A DNA stretch of 64,000 bases from Scolanthus callimorphus (lineage: Eukaryota > Cnidaria > Anthozoa > Actiniaria > Edwardsiidae). The position numbers and the translations under genes are program-made. Positions 21,701 to 33,293 of this stretch are shown in pieces. Positions within the stretch are counted from its first letter, which is position 1. Each line of letters opens with the position of its first letter. The stretch lies in NCBI GenBank assembly GCA_033964015.1, contig CM066923.1:25432168-25496167 (forward strand). The letters run 5' to 3'. Below the pieces are notes generated by a model. That model did no database searches. It was not told the DNA's origin and saw only the letters and a list, made by a program, of their open reading frames with translations.

Positions 21701-24700
21701 TTTTCGAATCAGCAATAATTTCATCCATCCGCTGTTCTGGAGGGACACAGCTAGTAATCAACCTCAAGTAAGAATACAGAAGCCCTGTGAGATTTTTTTT
21801 TCGTGTAGCAACAGTGTCTACCGCCAGGGAAATCCCGAGCAGGGCGCAACATTGCTAGGTACCAGGTAGTAGTTTTAATCGGTGTTGTGTGGCCTCTCAG
21901 GACCTTGTAATCCAGTCAATCTACGAGATTTTGTGGGTCCGGTTGGAACTAATTGCAATAGAATTTTTCTCAACGGCATATGAACCAGTTTAGTGAGCTA
22001 GTTAACAGAAAAAAAGTCCTCAAAAATCCCTTTAGCGGAACATGCCGAAAACGAGGAATTAAAATTTGGCCGAAAACCACAGGGTACCCGAGTCAAAATA
22101 AATTCCATTATTTAAAAGATCGCTACAATTATTGGTATATTTTTGCATTTCAAGTACCGTAATTATTTACAGGCAATTTCTAATATATTCTCTATATGTT
22201 TTTACATTTAAAACGATTTGAAAAATCGATATTGTACTCCTGCCCGTGTGCCGTGTGGGCCAGCACCGAAACCCTCCCCCTTGCGGATTTTAAGAGACAT
22301 ATACCATTTTGAAACTTAGATCGAGAACATTCCAAATGAGGTTGTTTACATAAAAACCGGCGGGTGTGATCGTGAGGTGGCATTGTTTATTTCATGTCAA
22401 AAACCACAGGGTACCCAATTAATGTTTTTCCAAAATTCACGCGGAAATTGTGATGCGACACAACAAAAGCCAAATTGTCACTCGTATTTTAAGCAAATGA
22501 ATATATGACAAATAGTCTTCTTTTTCGCCTATTTTCAACTTTTTAGACATCGTGGCTTTCACTTTGGAAAAGTGTAAGCCTCCAGATTAGACACTTCTAT
22601 CCCTGTCTATTTTTCTTTATACCACAACGCGCGCGTTTCTCGTACATATAAGCAATAAAGAGCGGATTTCAGTGGTTTATGTGATAAACGCACGAGGGAT
22701 GCTGCAAAAACAAGAGAAATGTTTGAAACTCAAAAGCCGTAGGTGAGTGAATTTCAAACTTTTCAAGTGTTTTTCCAGCATCTCAAGTGCGTTTATCACA
22801 TTATAAACCGCAGAAATCCGCATTTTATTGCTTTTATAAAATAGCATTGCATCTGCTGTGCGTTTATAATATGAGAATGGACAGTTCGCAACCAATCAGA
22901 GCGCGCGTACTATCTTAGCTATTTTATAAAAAAAAGTTTATAATATAGCTACGATTTAATGCGCGCTCTGATTGGTCCAAATCTATGCTCTCTTACACCG
23001 ATAAAGCAATGGGTCTCCCCCACTATATCATAAAAGCATTAGAGAGCACAGCTTTCTATGACTTTATCGGCAAATAGAGCACTTGTGATGTTGGGAGAGA
23101 AACTCGAAAAGTTTCTAAATCACGAGCCACGCTCTCGTGTCTCTTCCAACATCACGCGAAAGTTGTGCTCTAATGCTTAAATATACCACGGAACGCGCCA
23201 TTATCAGTGCGCGCGCTAAAAGAACCAATGAAAACACCTTTTTGCTGCTTGCGCGTGCTGTTTTTGTTTGTATTTTTTCGTTTTTGTTGTGGTATAAAAC
23301 CCGCTGACACACAACAATATCTGCTCGTGACTTCCAGTCACCCTGCGCACTGCAAGTCGAGTATCCCTACCCCTTAGCACTCCGTCTACTAAGAATCAGT
23401 TACGAGAAGACGTGTCGAAGGTGATAAGGAGAGCTTATACCACCCACCTTACAGTGAGAGGCTACAAACAAGACAATCAAACAAGCGCTGCAATCCAGAG
23501 CAGACACTCTGATGACCCGCCAACGAGGAACGAAGAGCAACCGAGTAGCTGTAGTGCTTACATATCCCCTCGGCTACAAAATGCACCCAAAATCCTTAAA
23601 CAAGCGTTCCCCATCATTTGTGTCTCAGAACGATTGAAGAAAATAATATCAGAACCCCCTATGGTGGCTTTCAGACGCCAACCTAACCTGAGAGATATCT
23701 TAGTGAGAGCCCGGGTTCCATCTTCTTAGACAACTGCAAGTGGTGGGATAAACTTGAATATGACTTGTGGGAACCGCAGGTGTAACTTCGTAGACGTAAA
23801 CGACACTTTCGTCAGCTCTCGTACAACAGCACACTGGACTGTAAGAGTAGCAATGTTATCTACCTTATATCGTGTACTAAGTGTCGCATGCAGTACGTAG
23901 GCCAAACCAGCTGTCCTCTACATGAACAATTTAGAACGCACAAGTGCACTATCAACCATTATAGAAGTTATGCTGAGACATCAGCAGTGGCGGCCCATTT
24001 CAATCCCACCAACGCAGGACATATCCTAGAAGATCTGGTGATAAAATGCACCAAGAAAGTTTCGAAGGCGGAAAATCTGTTGTCAGTTGAGGCCCCTGAT
24101 GGCCTCAACCTGCGAGAAGAACTTTAATTATATTATAATTACACGCGCGCGTTCATCTTCCATATCGCGCGCGCCTCATAGTTTATACGCGTGACATGTA
24201 ACTTGTTTTTGTAACCGTCCGTCCGATGAAGGACAGAATTAAATGTCTGAAACGTTGGCTTAATCTTGCTTCTGCTTGGTGAAATATTTTGTCTAATTAT
24301 GAGTTGTTTTCATAAATCAAACGTTGCGGATTCGGATTGAGGCGAAACTTTGTGCAGATCCGTGCGATTCCGTGCGCTACATTCTGCAGAAAAGTAGCTA
24401 CGAAAATTATAAGCATGCAGCCGGAAATTCTAACCCCTACTCCTGCAGCAGCGTCATACTACAGTTGACAACCCGGCACACGACTCTCCTTGCTTGAAAT
24501 GGTAAGGTGTAAGTGCAAGAGTGACTGCAGGACCCATAGATGCACATGTAAAAAAACGGACTGCTGTAACCCAGCCTGCACTAAGTGCAAAACAGGGATT
24601 CGCCCCCCTCCTGATCTAGACATTGAAATGCGAGATGATGATCTTTATCTGCAAATATAACTCTAGTTTCTGATAAACAAGGTTTTATCTGCTAGCTGTA

Positions 24701-27700
24701 CCATTTGTTGTAGTTCACATTTCATACACTCACTCAATTCGATTCAAATCCTGCAAAACGCTGAAAACGATATTGCATTGTCACTGTGTTTTTGACATTG
24801 GCCAGAAGGGATTTTTGAGTACTTGCAGTATTTTATTAGCGCTCTTTATTTTCCTTCGTCATATACCACCACCAGCTAAAACTATTTGTTTGTTTGTTTC
24901 TTTTTTAGTTGTCGCATGAGCACTACAAACAAAATAGTTTATTTCTAGACTTCGGTCACCAGTAGTTTATCAATCAAAATCTCGATTTCGGGTCTACATT
25001 GGCCCAATCGCGACTCTTCTAAAAATGAGTTCGGTCAACGAAAAAACTTTTTTAACCATCAAAACAGATAATAATTATTAAACATTGCTTGCAAATAATT
25101 ATGGATCTCTAAATACAAAAGATACCAATAATTTGAGCGGTTATTTCAAAAATATAACTTTTTGTGACGCGGGTACCCTGTGGTTTTCGGCCAAATTTTA
25201 ATTCCTCGTTTTCGGCATGTTCCGCTAAAGGGATTTTGAGGACTTTTTTTCTGTTAACTAGCTCACTAAACTAGTTCATATGCCGTTGAGAAAAATTCTA
25301 TTGCAATTAGTTCCAACTGGAACTACAATATCACTGGACTATTGTACTTGTGTACTAAAGCCTAGTAAGGTCAGTTCTAGAGTATGCCTCACCCGTATGG
25401 GCAGCAATACTTGCATCCTTTGAAGACATGTTAGAATCAGTACAACGCAAGGCCCTTAGAATATATATATTAGATAGTCCCTTAGATATATTGAGTACGA
25501 GGCTGCCGTGTGGCATTAGCGGCGTGTCGCCGCTTCATCGAGAATGTGCGCCTAAAGCTACCACTTTCCAACATGATCCTGTCGCTTCATCTGTTCCCAG
25601 ACGTATAATGGGGGTAGTACAAATAGGCTAAATTCCTTTGTAACTTATAAGTACCAGTAGTGTTATTCGCGCATTGTACTGTGTATTTATGCCTTGGCCT
25701 TCCCCAGCAATTGGTGTACCTCTGCAAGTGGGTGAATTAAACTATTCTATTCTATAATTAAATGCAAAGAAATGATAGTCAGGTCCTGGAAATGCTAGAA
25801 CTATTTGTTTTTGTTTTTTCATGCAGAGATTACTGGACCTATGCACGTTAACCGTGGCAAAAACCGACCAAGACGTCGCTGGAATGGTTGCACTGCCAGA
25901 CACACTGAAAACTGCACTAAAGAAGTACGTAAACTGACAATACTCATACCGTCGGTTGCAGCTACCCGTCTACACACACGTCAAAAACATGTTCTGTCGG
26001 CACGCGAAACTTCAAAGTTTTGACAGTGAAACTTTGATGTTTTGACGGCCAAACTTGTCACAATATTCAAGTCCGCACTTTCGTTTCAATAACAAACATA
26101 GCAAAAAGCTAATATTCTGGTAACTTCACAGTTTTTCTGGTCAAAAAGAAATAAATCAACTGAACTTTTTACCTTTTTCCACTCACGAGCGTCACCAAAG
26201 CTTCACGCTTGGGCGGGCAAACTTTGAAGTTCAACTGTCAAAACTTCGAAGTTTCACGTGCCGACAGAACATGTTTTTGTCGAGCGTGTAGACGGGTAGA
26301 TGCAACCGACGGTATATATAAAGAATATACTCGCCGCGCAACCAATAATTCTTACCTAGCTAAACGAAGTCAACGATGAGGCCATGCACGGCGACACGGT
26401 TTTTCAACTTCAGCTTACGTCCATTGGTATTTTCCTTTTCGTATTCAATTCAAATAGCCATAGTTGATGTTTAGATATCCTGAGCAATGATCTCTTGGCA
26501 AAATTCATAACAGATTAAACGAGAATATTCGCAAAACCGGCTTTCAATTCGGAAATGAAAACCAAGATGGCGGCCAACCTATTGGCTTGCGTTATGACGT
26601 AATTAGAGTGCATCAATCCTAATGTCTGTAGTATGACGTCAGGCACTGCGCGCCAACAAGGTTTCGCTGCGTACTCTTAGCCAATCAGAACCGAGATAGT
26701 GGCATGGTTGAATATTGATTGTAGGCTTGCGCTAGTGTCGTTATCACTTGCGTTGAGCTTGAGATCGTGTGTAAACTAGACCTATTATACATCGGGTTTT
26801 CATAAGCGATTATTGTTTATGTATTTGCATGAATGCTTGCCCTTCCTTATTCTTTACCAGATCGCGCGGTACTGCGGTAATGTTAGAGAAAGGCGAGAAT
26901 AGAGTTCCATCAAAGCCCCCCAGATGGTTTTCAGCGAAAACCAACCTGTTCTTCCGCAAATATTAATGTGGACCCTCTCTTCTCCAAAATGACCTTCTTC
27001 ATTTTCTGTGGGCTTACCGGAACCCATTTTCAATATTCCTGGTGAGAACATTGCTTCTGCAATGGCGCATTTAAAGTTGATTACCACAAATTAGAGATCC
27101 TGCGAACGCAATCCGTTTAAATCTCGTGGAATTTCGATCCATCCTTTGGAACAACATCGTAGAACAGCAAACTAATGATGTTATTTTGAAAATTTCTTAT
27201 CGTATTAGATAAACACAACAAACTAATCATAAGATTGTCACACTCATCGGCAGGGTCTTTACTGTGCGACTACGTCAACCGGGCCATCCCGTAAAAAAGT
27301 TTATCATTTAGAGATTCAAACCATTTCAAGGAAATTTAATACCTGCAATAGAGTGACGATGATTAATTTGGTGTTTTGAAGTTATTTCTGCTCATAATTT
27401 TCACACTTTTTAGAGGAAAGTGAATATTTCGATGCCTGAAATTTCAAGAACGTCAATATCTGTTGTTTTGTTCTCGCTTTCTGATTGGCTTACTTCTTAC
27501 AAAATCCGGCCCGGTTGACGTAGTCGCACAGTAAGTAAACCATTCCTATTTCTCTTTTTCTCAACTAGCCCTGGCAAGTGCGACTGTTGTGGCGGACCCA
27601 AGTTCGGCCAAGGTTTACGAGTTATCAAGGCACTTGATGAAGTATTCGGCGTCAAGAATTTACCCTTTCTATTCTCCGCCTGCTCGCAAACATGTCGACG

Positions 27701-27785
27701 GAAATTCGTAAAGAATAGAGACGCCTTGGGACTCTGGATGTTTAGAAATAATGTTGTGATTTATAAAGTGGACAAAGAGGATTAG
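15798..27785 (+). CDS. Leucine-rich-repeat protein, LRRC63-like, 13 exons
   Basis: The exons are 15798-16302, 16450-16506, 17159-17612, 18042-18145, 18708-18799, 19070-19153, 19241-19322, 19757-19855, 19923-19992, 21189-21272, 21623-21767, 25827-25924 and 27569-27785. All are GT..AG, all phases match, and the total is 2,091 nt (696 aa). The start is AACATGG (MAAATSS), a better context than the upstream in-frame ATG at 15756. The N-terminus is proline/arginine-rich (LLRRPLPPKQPPTPPR), followed by an acidic, Q/E-rich segment. At least six LRRs follow, e.g. LRELNLEGNQLGAMP and LELLDLSYNRLSFIP, ending in FRISNNFIHPLFW. The C-terminus has a cysteine cluster, CDCCGGPKFG then SACSQTCRRKF. This order resembles LRRC63, but orthology is unproven, so no symbol is given. 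LRRs usually bind proteins; the partner is unknown. Intron 11 (4 kb) is full of transposons. Confidence 0.9.
19432..19678. mobile_element. TA-flanked MITE in LRR gene intron 7
   Basis: The ends CAGCCGATTGCATTTG and, in reverse complement, CAGCCAATTGCGTTTG are followed on both arms by CCCTAACAGTTCGCA-type sequence. TA flanks both ends (19430-19431 and 19679-19680). Confidence 0.82.
20130..20375. repeat. TCTCGGATT-rich repeat in intron 9
   Basis: Words such as TTTCTCGGATTTT and CTCGATCTCGGAATTTC recur irregularly here, and GTGGCGAATGGTCC near 20143 mirrors GGATTTACCATTCGCCAC near 20350, so this is an inverted-repeat element. A related T/C-rich, AATCTCAGAATTT sequence occurs at 36690-36845. Confidence 0.5.
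22655..22845. repeat. Inverted-repeat MITE nested in the 3.4-kb element
   Basis: AGCAATAAAGAGCGGATTTC and GTGATAAACGCAC on the left are mirrored by GTGCGTTTATCAC and GAAATCCGCATTTTATTGC on the right. The GAGCGGATTTCA end resembles the MITE at 8366-8830. Confidence 0.6.
23330..24290 (+). mobile_element. Penelope-like retroelement, 3' part
   Basis: The frame at 23412-23729 contains the conserved region that follows the Penelope reverse transcriptase: KQAFPIICVSERLKKI, then PPMVAFRRQPNLRDILVRA. A frame break follows. The frame at 23850-24127 then has the GIY-YIG nuclease start VIYLISCTKCRMQYVGQTSC, with EQFRTHK and AAHFN downstream. The catalytic reverse transcriptase domain is not recognisable upstream, so the copy is truncated and frameshifted. 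The 3' flank holds a hammerhead-like motif (24221-24254). Confidence 0.8.
24221..24254 (+). ncRNA. Candidate degenerate hammerhead ribozyme motif
   Basis: GTCCGATGAA is followed by GGACA, an AT-rich loop, TGTCT and GAAACG. The layout matches the hammerhead core (CTGATGA, stem II, GAAA) with one core substitution, CCGATGA. GGACA can pair with TGTCT including one wobble. Penelope-like elements are known to carry hammerhead motifs. Self-cleavage is doubtful with the changed core. Confidence 0.4.
24499..24660 (+). CDS. Short CXC-type cysteine cluster frame
   Basis: A 53-residue frame begins MVRCKCKSDCRTHRCTCKK and continues DCCNPACTKC, a CXC (TSO1/tesmin-like) spacing of eleven cysteines. Similar clusters sit at the C-terminus of some transposon-encoded proteins in invertebrates (recollection, not verified here). 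An in-frame stop lies just upstream, so this is probably the tail of a decayed transposon protein from the enclosing 3.4-kb element. Confidence 0.4.
   Translation: MVRCKCKSDCRTHRCTCKKTDCCNPACTKCKTGIRPPPDLDIEMRDDDLYLQI
25345..25765 (+). mobile_element. LINE 3' fragment (L2/CR1-like)
   Basis: One frame reads LVRSVLEYASPVWAAILASF then EDMLESVQRKALRI, the region after the reverse transcriptase in L2/CR1-type LINEs. The rest is frameshifted. The fragment ends in an ATTCT microsatellite near 25745-25760, as expected for the 3' tail of this class. Confidence 0.65.
25949..26312. mobile_element. TA-flanked MITE in LRR gene intron 12
   Basis: The ends CCGTCGGTTGCAGCTACCCG and, in reverse complement, CCGTCGGTTGCATCTACCCG are flanked by TA (25947-25948 and 26313-26314). 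The arms continue through ACATGTTCTGTCGGCACG. The element starts 24 bp after the exon-12 donor junction. Confidence 0.88.
27262..27531. mobile_element. TA-flanked MITE, CTGTGCGAC family, copy 1
   Basis: The ends CTGTGCGACTACGTCAACCG and its reverse complement are flanked by TA (27260-27261 and 27532-27533). It is the same family as 59021-59279. It ends 37 bp before the last exon of the LRR gene. Confidence 0.9.
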
Positions 27786-27889
27786 ATTGCAACAAGGCTG
27801 GGGATCTAAAGAAAAGTAGATTACGAATACATAAATGCCAACACAGTGAAGCAGAATTAGTATATGTCCATAGCTGTCTTGCTTAAACC

Positions 27890-28195
27890 AGTTAGTCATT
27901 TAGTTACCACTGTATGCATTGCTACGCGACCTCAAAATTCACGGTTGCGATTGGCGATTCTCAGCAAAGGAATTGTAATGTCAATTTTCTTGAGTCAGAA
28001 AGTTCATAATTCTAGGACAGAAAGCCAAAGGATAGCTTACAATTATTTTAATTGATTTTACAATTAATGTCGACCCACAGAAGTGGCCGAATCCAACGTT
28101 TTAGATTTGATTGACGGCTAAAAATCGCCCATCGCCCATCGCAACAGTGAATTTTGAGGTCGCGTAGCAATGCATACAGTGGTAAGATGACTGGA
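27890..28195. mobile_element. MITE downstream of the LRR gene
   Basis: TACCACTGTATGCATTGCTA and CGCGACCTCAAAATTCAC on the left are repeated in reverse complement near 28150-28185. Similarity to the outside drops beyond AGTCAT. The ends are approximate; CCAG on both sides may be the target duplication. Confidence 0.75.
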
Positions 28196-29786
28196 CCCAG
28201 CGATATCGTGAGAAAAGTCAATTGTAATTAAATTGAATCTACAAATATTTTTGTATTCAAATATTATATGATAAATTGAAATTCTATATTGTTACGTAGG
28301 AGGAGAGACATATAATAAAAGCAATTTTGCAGTGTCAGTGAAAACCGATCATTCCACTAGATCTCAATACATTGTGCGAATTGATGTATGATCCGAAAGA
28401 CAGCTCAGCCATGATCCTAATAGTCCAGGCATTTTATGGTTGGACCTGGAACTAATTCCCACAAAAGCTTTCTCTTCAGAAACCTGCTAGAACTAACGTC
28501 TAGAAGAACATACTGAAAGTCCCAAAAAATCCCAGCACGGCAACACTCCGTTTTGCAGCTTTTGGCGGAGAGGCTCTCTGCGTGCTACATGAAAACGAGG
28601 CTGAAACCGGAAGTGCCCTTTAATTTGCCTAAATTGTATCAAAACTTCGACAGTTTCGAATAAAAACGTAAAATATCGATAAAAGCACACTGACGAATAT
28701 TCTGTATTTGTAACTTGCTCAATGGACGCCAGTTAAGTGGCGAAATGTGAATTTTCGTAAAATAGCATCATCGCCGTATCTACGGCGGCATCTCGACAGT
28801 AAAACTTTTCCTTTGTGTGATACAGTCCATGGAATTGTGATCCTAGCTCGTAATTGTGTAAATGTCACGAAAAGTCCAAGCGCATTTCTATTAATATAAA
28901 ATTCCATCACAACTTCTATATATTCGTGTGATGGATATCAAACTTGTAGGACAGTAAGTCAGTAGGAGGTGGCATTTAGCAATATTTAACATATTTCGAT
29001 GCTTTTACACATGGCATGTTCAAAAGTTTGATTTGTGTTGAGGTGGACTTGGGCTCTGGGCGAAAAAAAAATCAGTTCCACTAGGTACTGGGCTTTCGGC
29101 TTTCGGTGGCGGTGGAGATGGATGTCTTCACTAACATAAAGCGTCGCCATCGGCTTAAAGAGTGCGGAACCACTACTTAATAACGCCGCGCTACTCTTAT
29201 TTGCCGTTATTTATTCTGTGAGTTCGCCAGGAAAACATTTCCTCTTCATCCCGTCCGCAAAGGAAAATGTTGCACCTTTGCCCGCTGATCGTCCGTAGTG
29301 TGTCATCTTATTGGCAGTTGGGCGTGTTGGCGATTGTTTGGTCACGGGACTCTCGGTGAAAAAGGGGCCCGCCATCAAAGAACGTACTTTACTTGGCCAG
29401 TTTGTCCTGGCAGGTACAAAATGCAAGCCACAGGTCACATCCCTCCCGCCCACGCCCGTTGAAAATTGCATTCAGCCATTTCGTCTCAATGGACACATGT
29501 GCATTCAGCCATTTCGTCTCAATGGACACATGTGGGATGTGTATGTGCGTGAACCGGTGACTTGACGATTTTTCTATTTTTTCATGTGCCATCGTACTTT
29601 CTTGAGTGTTCTGCGTATGCTAGTGCGACTTTCCGTCGGTATAGCCGTTCGGAACCAATCTGCCCAATTTTCCGCCTAATAATGGTGTTTTTAATAAGAG
29701 AAAATCTGACCGCGCGATGAAAGGTAAAAATGTTCTCATGACGGAGTTCTTTCCTATCAGTTATCGCCCTTTATAGCGATCGCTTA
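28196..29786. other. Gene-poor interval with diverged repeats
   Basis: A block near 28410-28700 (TAGTCCAGGCATTTTA, ACCTGGAACTAATTCCCAC, CACGGCAACA) reappears in reverse complement at about 31360-31640, so the pair is a dispersed inverted repeat of 3 kb span. A 33-bp unit CATTCAGCCATTTCGTCTCA plus ATGGACACATGTG is duplicated in tandem at 29469-29535. No gene was recognised. Confidence 0.55.
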
Positions 29787-30083
29787 TGGCTCATTCACAC
29801 GGCGCGATTCTAGCTGCGATCTGAGGCGTGATTTCTGTGGCGACTCCACGGCGATGTCATATCGCGCGGTGTGAGCGCCCGGCGATTTTATGGCGATTTC
29901 ACTTGCGATGCGACGTCGCAGGCGTTTTGAACGTGTTCAATTCCACTGCGACGCGGGTGCGATATCACAAACAAACGGACAAATATCGCAAAGCCAAATA
30001 GACGGCCGTTCACACCGTGCGATATAAGACGGCGACGATCTCCGCAAAAATCGCAGCTAAGATCGCGCCGTGTGAACGGGCCT
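29787..30083. mobile_element. Harbinger-type MITE, TTA target duplication
   Basis: The ends TGGCTCATTCACACGGCGCG and, in reverse complement, AGGCCCGTTCACACGGCGCG are flanked by TTA (29784-29786 and 30084-30086). The interior is palindromic with GCGATTTT/AAATCGC words. It is the same family as 37231-37546. Confidence 0.88.
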
Positions 30084-30086
30084 TTA

Positions 30087-32773
30087 GATTGCTTCTTAAC
30101 TGCGGTAATCATTTACTCGTTACCATTCATCTTTACCATTCGTCTTCCGGATGAAACAATAACCGTGGTTCCGTCTCGCCTTTACTATAAGCTGTACCCA
30201 GTTTCAGGGGGAACGTCATAGAACCACTGGGGACGTAATAAACCGTCTGGCAGTGTCCACCCCAGTGTGGAAATGTGGGGGGATCCACATCGACGTTTAC
30301 GCTGTCCATTTCAATTTGACAGCATGCGCAAGCAACATCAAAGAGATGAGAACAACATAGCTGTCAACTCACCCGCATTAGGCGGGTGTCACAAGATTTT
30401 GAAGCCTGTCACCCGCATGATGTTTGCGAAAATGTTCATACATTTACTGTATATCACCCGCACACTGCCACGCGAGGGAGAATCTCAAGATTTTTGACAA
30501 AGTTGGGTTGACAGGTATGGAACAATGCTTGTCTGTTTTAAATAACAAAAGCCGCCTTCGCCAGAACGAGTCAGGACGGCCCAAGGGTGTTTTTTTTCAC
30601 ATGATCGTGAAAACACAGATGACGTCACACTAATTAAAAACTCAGACAAACAAATACACGTTTCTCCCATTTTCACAGTTTTCTCTCAAAAGAACGACAC
30701 AAAATGAATTGGTAAACTGGTAGTTCCACTGGTTATAGCAGAGCTTGTATGTACTCCTACCCTGGCTCGTATTTCGAGGGCGATCCTGATTGAGGATTTC
30801 GGAGGGATTGTTTGTCTGAGTCGTGTGCAGCGCTATTGAATTATTCAAAAAACTAGATGGCTTGGAAATGCGCGTGAATCAAAATCCAATAAGTTCTTGA
30901 ATATCTATATATTTCAAAAAGTCTCTAATAGCAAAACTGTTGCAGATTTGTAAGAATTCAGAATTTCTCTAGCCCTAGTCATTACATTTTATCGTGCACC
31001 GTGAAATTATTTATTCCAAGCTGTTGTATGGCCTGAATCAATTGTCTAGTGCAAATAGACAATTCATTTGCCCATTGCTAATAAAATATCTGATTCAAGA
31101 AATCGATCAAGACATTACTTTAACATTTATACAATAAATAAATGCAGAATTGTTTACATCGTTTATACAGTATTGCTTTTTTTCCTTCTGCAACAGGTGT
31201 AATACTCCGAGCGCTTGACTTGACAATTACTCAACAAGTGTAATTATACGATGCCCGCGCGCTAGTTTTAGAGTAAACAAACAAATTCGGCAAATTCTCT
31301 TTCTTACAATTAAACATTAATTTTCGAAAATCGATTTTTTCATAATTAAAATATATATTTCAATGCCGATCATTAGTGTTGTGCATTTTACATCGTCTTT
31401 TCGAGCCGCGATGTTGATTTATTTTACCAGCCTCGTTTCCATGCGGCTACAAATCGCTTTCTCGACTGCCTTAAATAAATCCTGTTTTTCGGAATGTTGC
31501 CGTGGTGGGATTTTCTGGGACTTTTCATATGTTATTAAGAAATGATCAAAGAACCAAAAACAGTTGAAATTTCTTTTGTGGGAATTAGTTCCAGGTCAGG
31601 CACATTTTTGTCGTAGAATGCCTGGACTATAAGGACCCCCGAAATATCGCAGTAAGAATGTTCAGGCTTTGGTGATTTCAAATGCAAAAAATATGCGATG
31701 ATACCCCGAGGGCCATGCCCATGTAAAAAAAAAATCATTGGGGCGTTTATTCTACGTCGTTTTACTTTTTCAGTGAAACGTGAATGAGAAATGCATGACC
31801 TGCTACAACTTGTCAAACTAAAACTCTGGCTCTATCACACATGTAGCCTTCATGTTTATCAATTAGCCACGCAAGAAAAATGACAAGTTAGTAGCCTGGA
31901 CACAAAAAATGTTATTCGCCAGGCAAGAAACATCTGTGTTTCCGAGACGCGCGTGCGATGTTTCCATCGGAGACCTGCAGCACAAATGTGCGCGCTACAT
32001 GTGTCCGCGCTCAGGTATATTAAGGCATGGGTGCTTTTCACAAAAATGCGAAAAACACTGAAAAAAATTCCCTGGGCTAGATAAAATGTCTTGCGTAGAA
32101 TGTTGTTCGTTAAGGTTGCTCTACCCGGTGAGATGTTTCATTTGATGTATTTGGTTACCATGTCAACGGGTTGCGTGACTTGTAAGAGCGTCACAAAGCC
32201 ACAATTTTCTTTCAGGTCTCTGCATTCGACGGGGTCATACCAATGGTTTCCCAATAGGTCTTATTATGACCAGTGTCGGGCGTACATTACCATTCCAACG
32301 AGGCGTGCTGGCCAAGTTATCCTCATTTTAAGTAAACGAGAGGTATCAAATTACATCATCACAAATATAGCTATTCGAAAAACATTTCCAGGCGGCCTCG
32401 TTAGATCAATAATGTACACTAGATAACAAACACCATCACACACTCAGGTGAACGATTTAACTTTTCCCCATCGAATGCAGATTATGACTAGGAGTTTGTG
32501 TTTACCTAGCCAAGGAACTTTTAAAATGTTCGATGTAGATTTGGCGACAGCTCGAACTTTTTCAGTCACGGTCGCACTACACCTTCAAAATATATTTGAA
32601 ATGGTTCAGTTGTCAATCAGAGATAAAGATGATAGAGCCGAAAACAACAAGGCAGGGAAAAAAAATTGTTTCGACCTGTGGCCACCTCGCTATACGGATC
32701 CTGAAACTGGCTTCCACTAATCGTTGAGAAGCGAGGTCTAGTAGTGATCTTGGCCGATCAGCTTGCAGTGTAA
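30087..32773. other. Gene-poor interval, no supported gene
   Basis: AT-rich sequence with the second half of the inverted repeat pair at 31360-31640. One minus-strand stretch there (VQAFYDKNVPDLELIPTKE, near 31560-31630) looks protein-like but has no splice partner or recognised family. It may be a relic of the repeat. Confidence 0.4.
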
Positions 32774-33290
32774 GGGACTGTTCGTTAATTACGTCGCAGG
32801 GGGGGCTGGTGTTTTTTTCTGCTCGAAGGTTTTGTGAAAACTTACCCCCGTTCAAAAAACGTAGTTTCAATTTCTACCCCCTTCGAAAAACGGCTATTTG
32901 AAACTTTACCCCCCTCCCCCTGCACGCTAATCGACTTAGCTAGTAAGCTTGTATCAGAATTGCGTCTAACTAAGTATGATTGTTGAAGAGGATGTACCGG
33001 TAGAACAAGCTCTAAACTGGCAAGAAAAGAGAGGAGAAGTTCGACAGAAATCTTTAGTAGGAAATCTTTAGTTGGCCCAGGACACTCCGGAGTGCTCTGT
33101 GTTTCACGCAATTGCACTCAATCTCAATCCTAATCCTAGTCTGTTGAAAATGTGCATGACACTGAAATGCACCCCCCAAAAGTTTCGCGTGTTCTAAAAA
33201 TTTACCCCCAAATTTTTCAATGTTCTGCAAAATTTACCCCCCCCTATAAAACCACCAGCCCCCCCTGCGACGTAATTAACGAACAGTCCC
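32774..33290. mobile_element. Harbinger-type MITE, TAA target duplication
   Basis: The ends GGGACTGTTCGTTAATTACG and its reverse complement continue into CGCAGGGGGGGCTGG and its complement. TAA flanks the element (32771-32773 and 33291-33293). Internal sequence repeats AAATTTACCCCC-type words. Confidence 0.87.
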
Positions 33291-33293
33291 TAA

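Larger units (their letters stand above)
21942..25318. mobile_element. 3.4-kb element with long inverted ends, in LRR gene intron 11
   Basis: About 150 bp at 21942-22091 is repeated with very few differences, in reverse complement, at 25169-25318. Ends start GTTGGAACTAATTGC and include TTTAGCGGAACATGCCGAAA and AAAACCACAGGGTACCC. Weaker similarity extends each arm to about 200 bp. A third copy of AACCACAGGGTACCC is at 22400. No target duplication was found. The interior holds secondary MITE-like repeats (22655-22840), a Penelope fragment and a small cysteine-rich frame. It may be a DNA transposon that has received other insertions. Confidence 0.7.

Noticed and set aside
31535..31816. A 93-codon minus-strand frame with VQAFYDKNVPDLELIPTKE
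   Set aside because: Protein-like in part, but it sits in a dispersed inverted repeat and lacks a recognisable family or splice partner, so it is mentioned only in the interval note.
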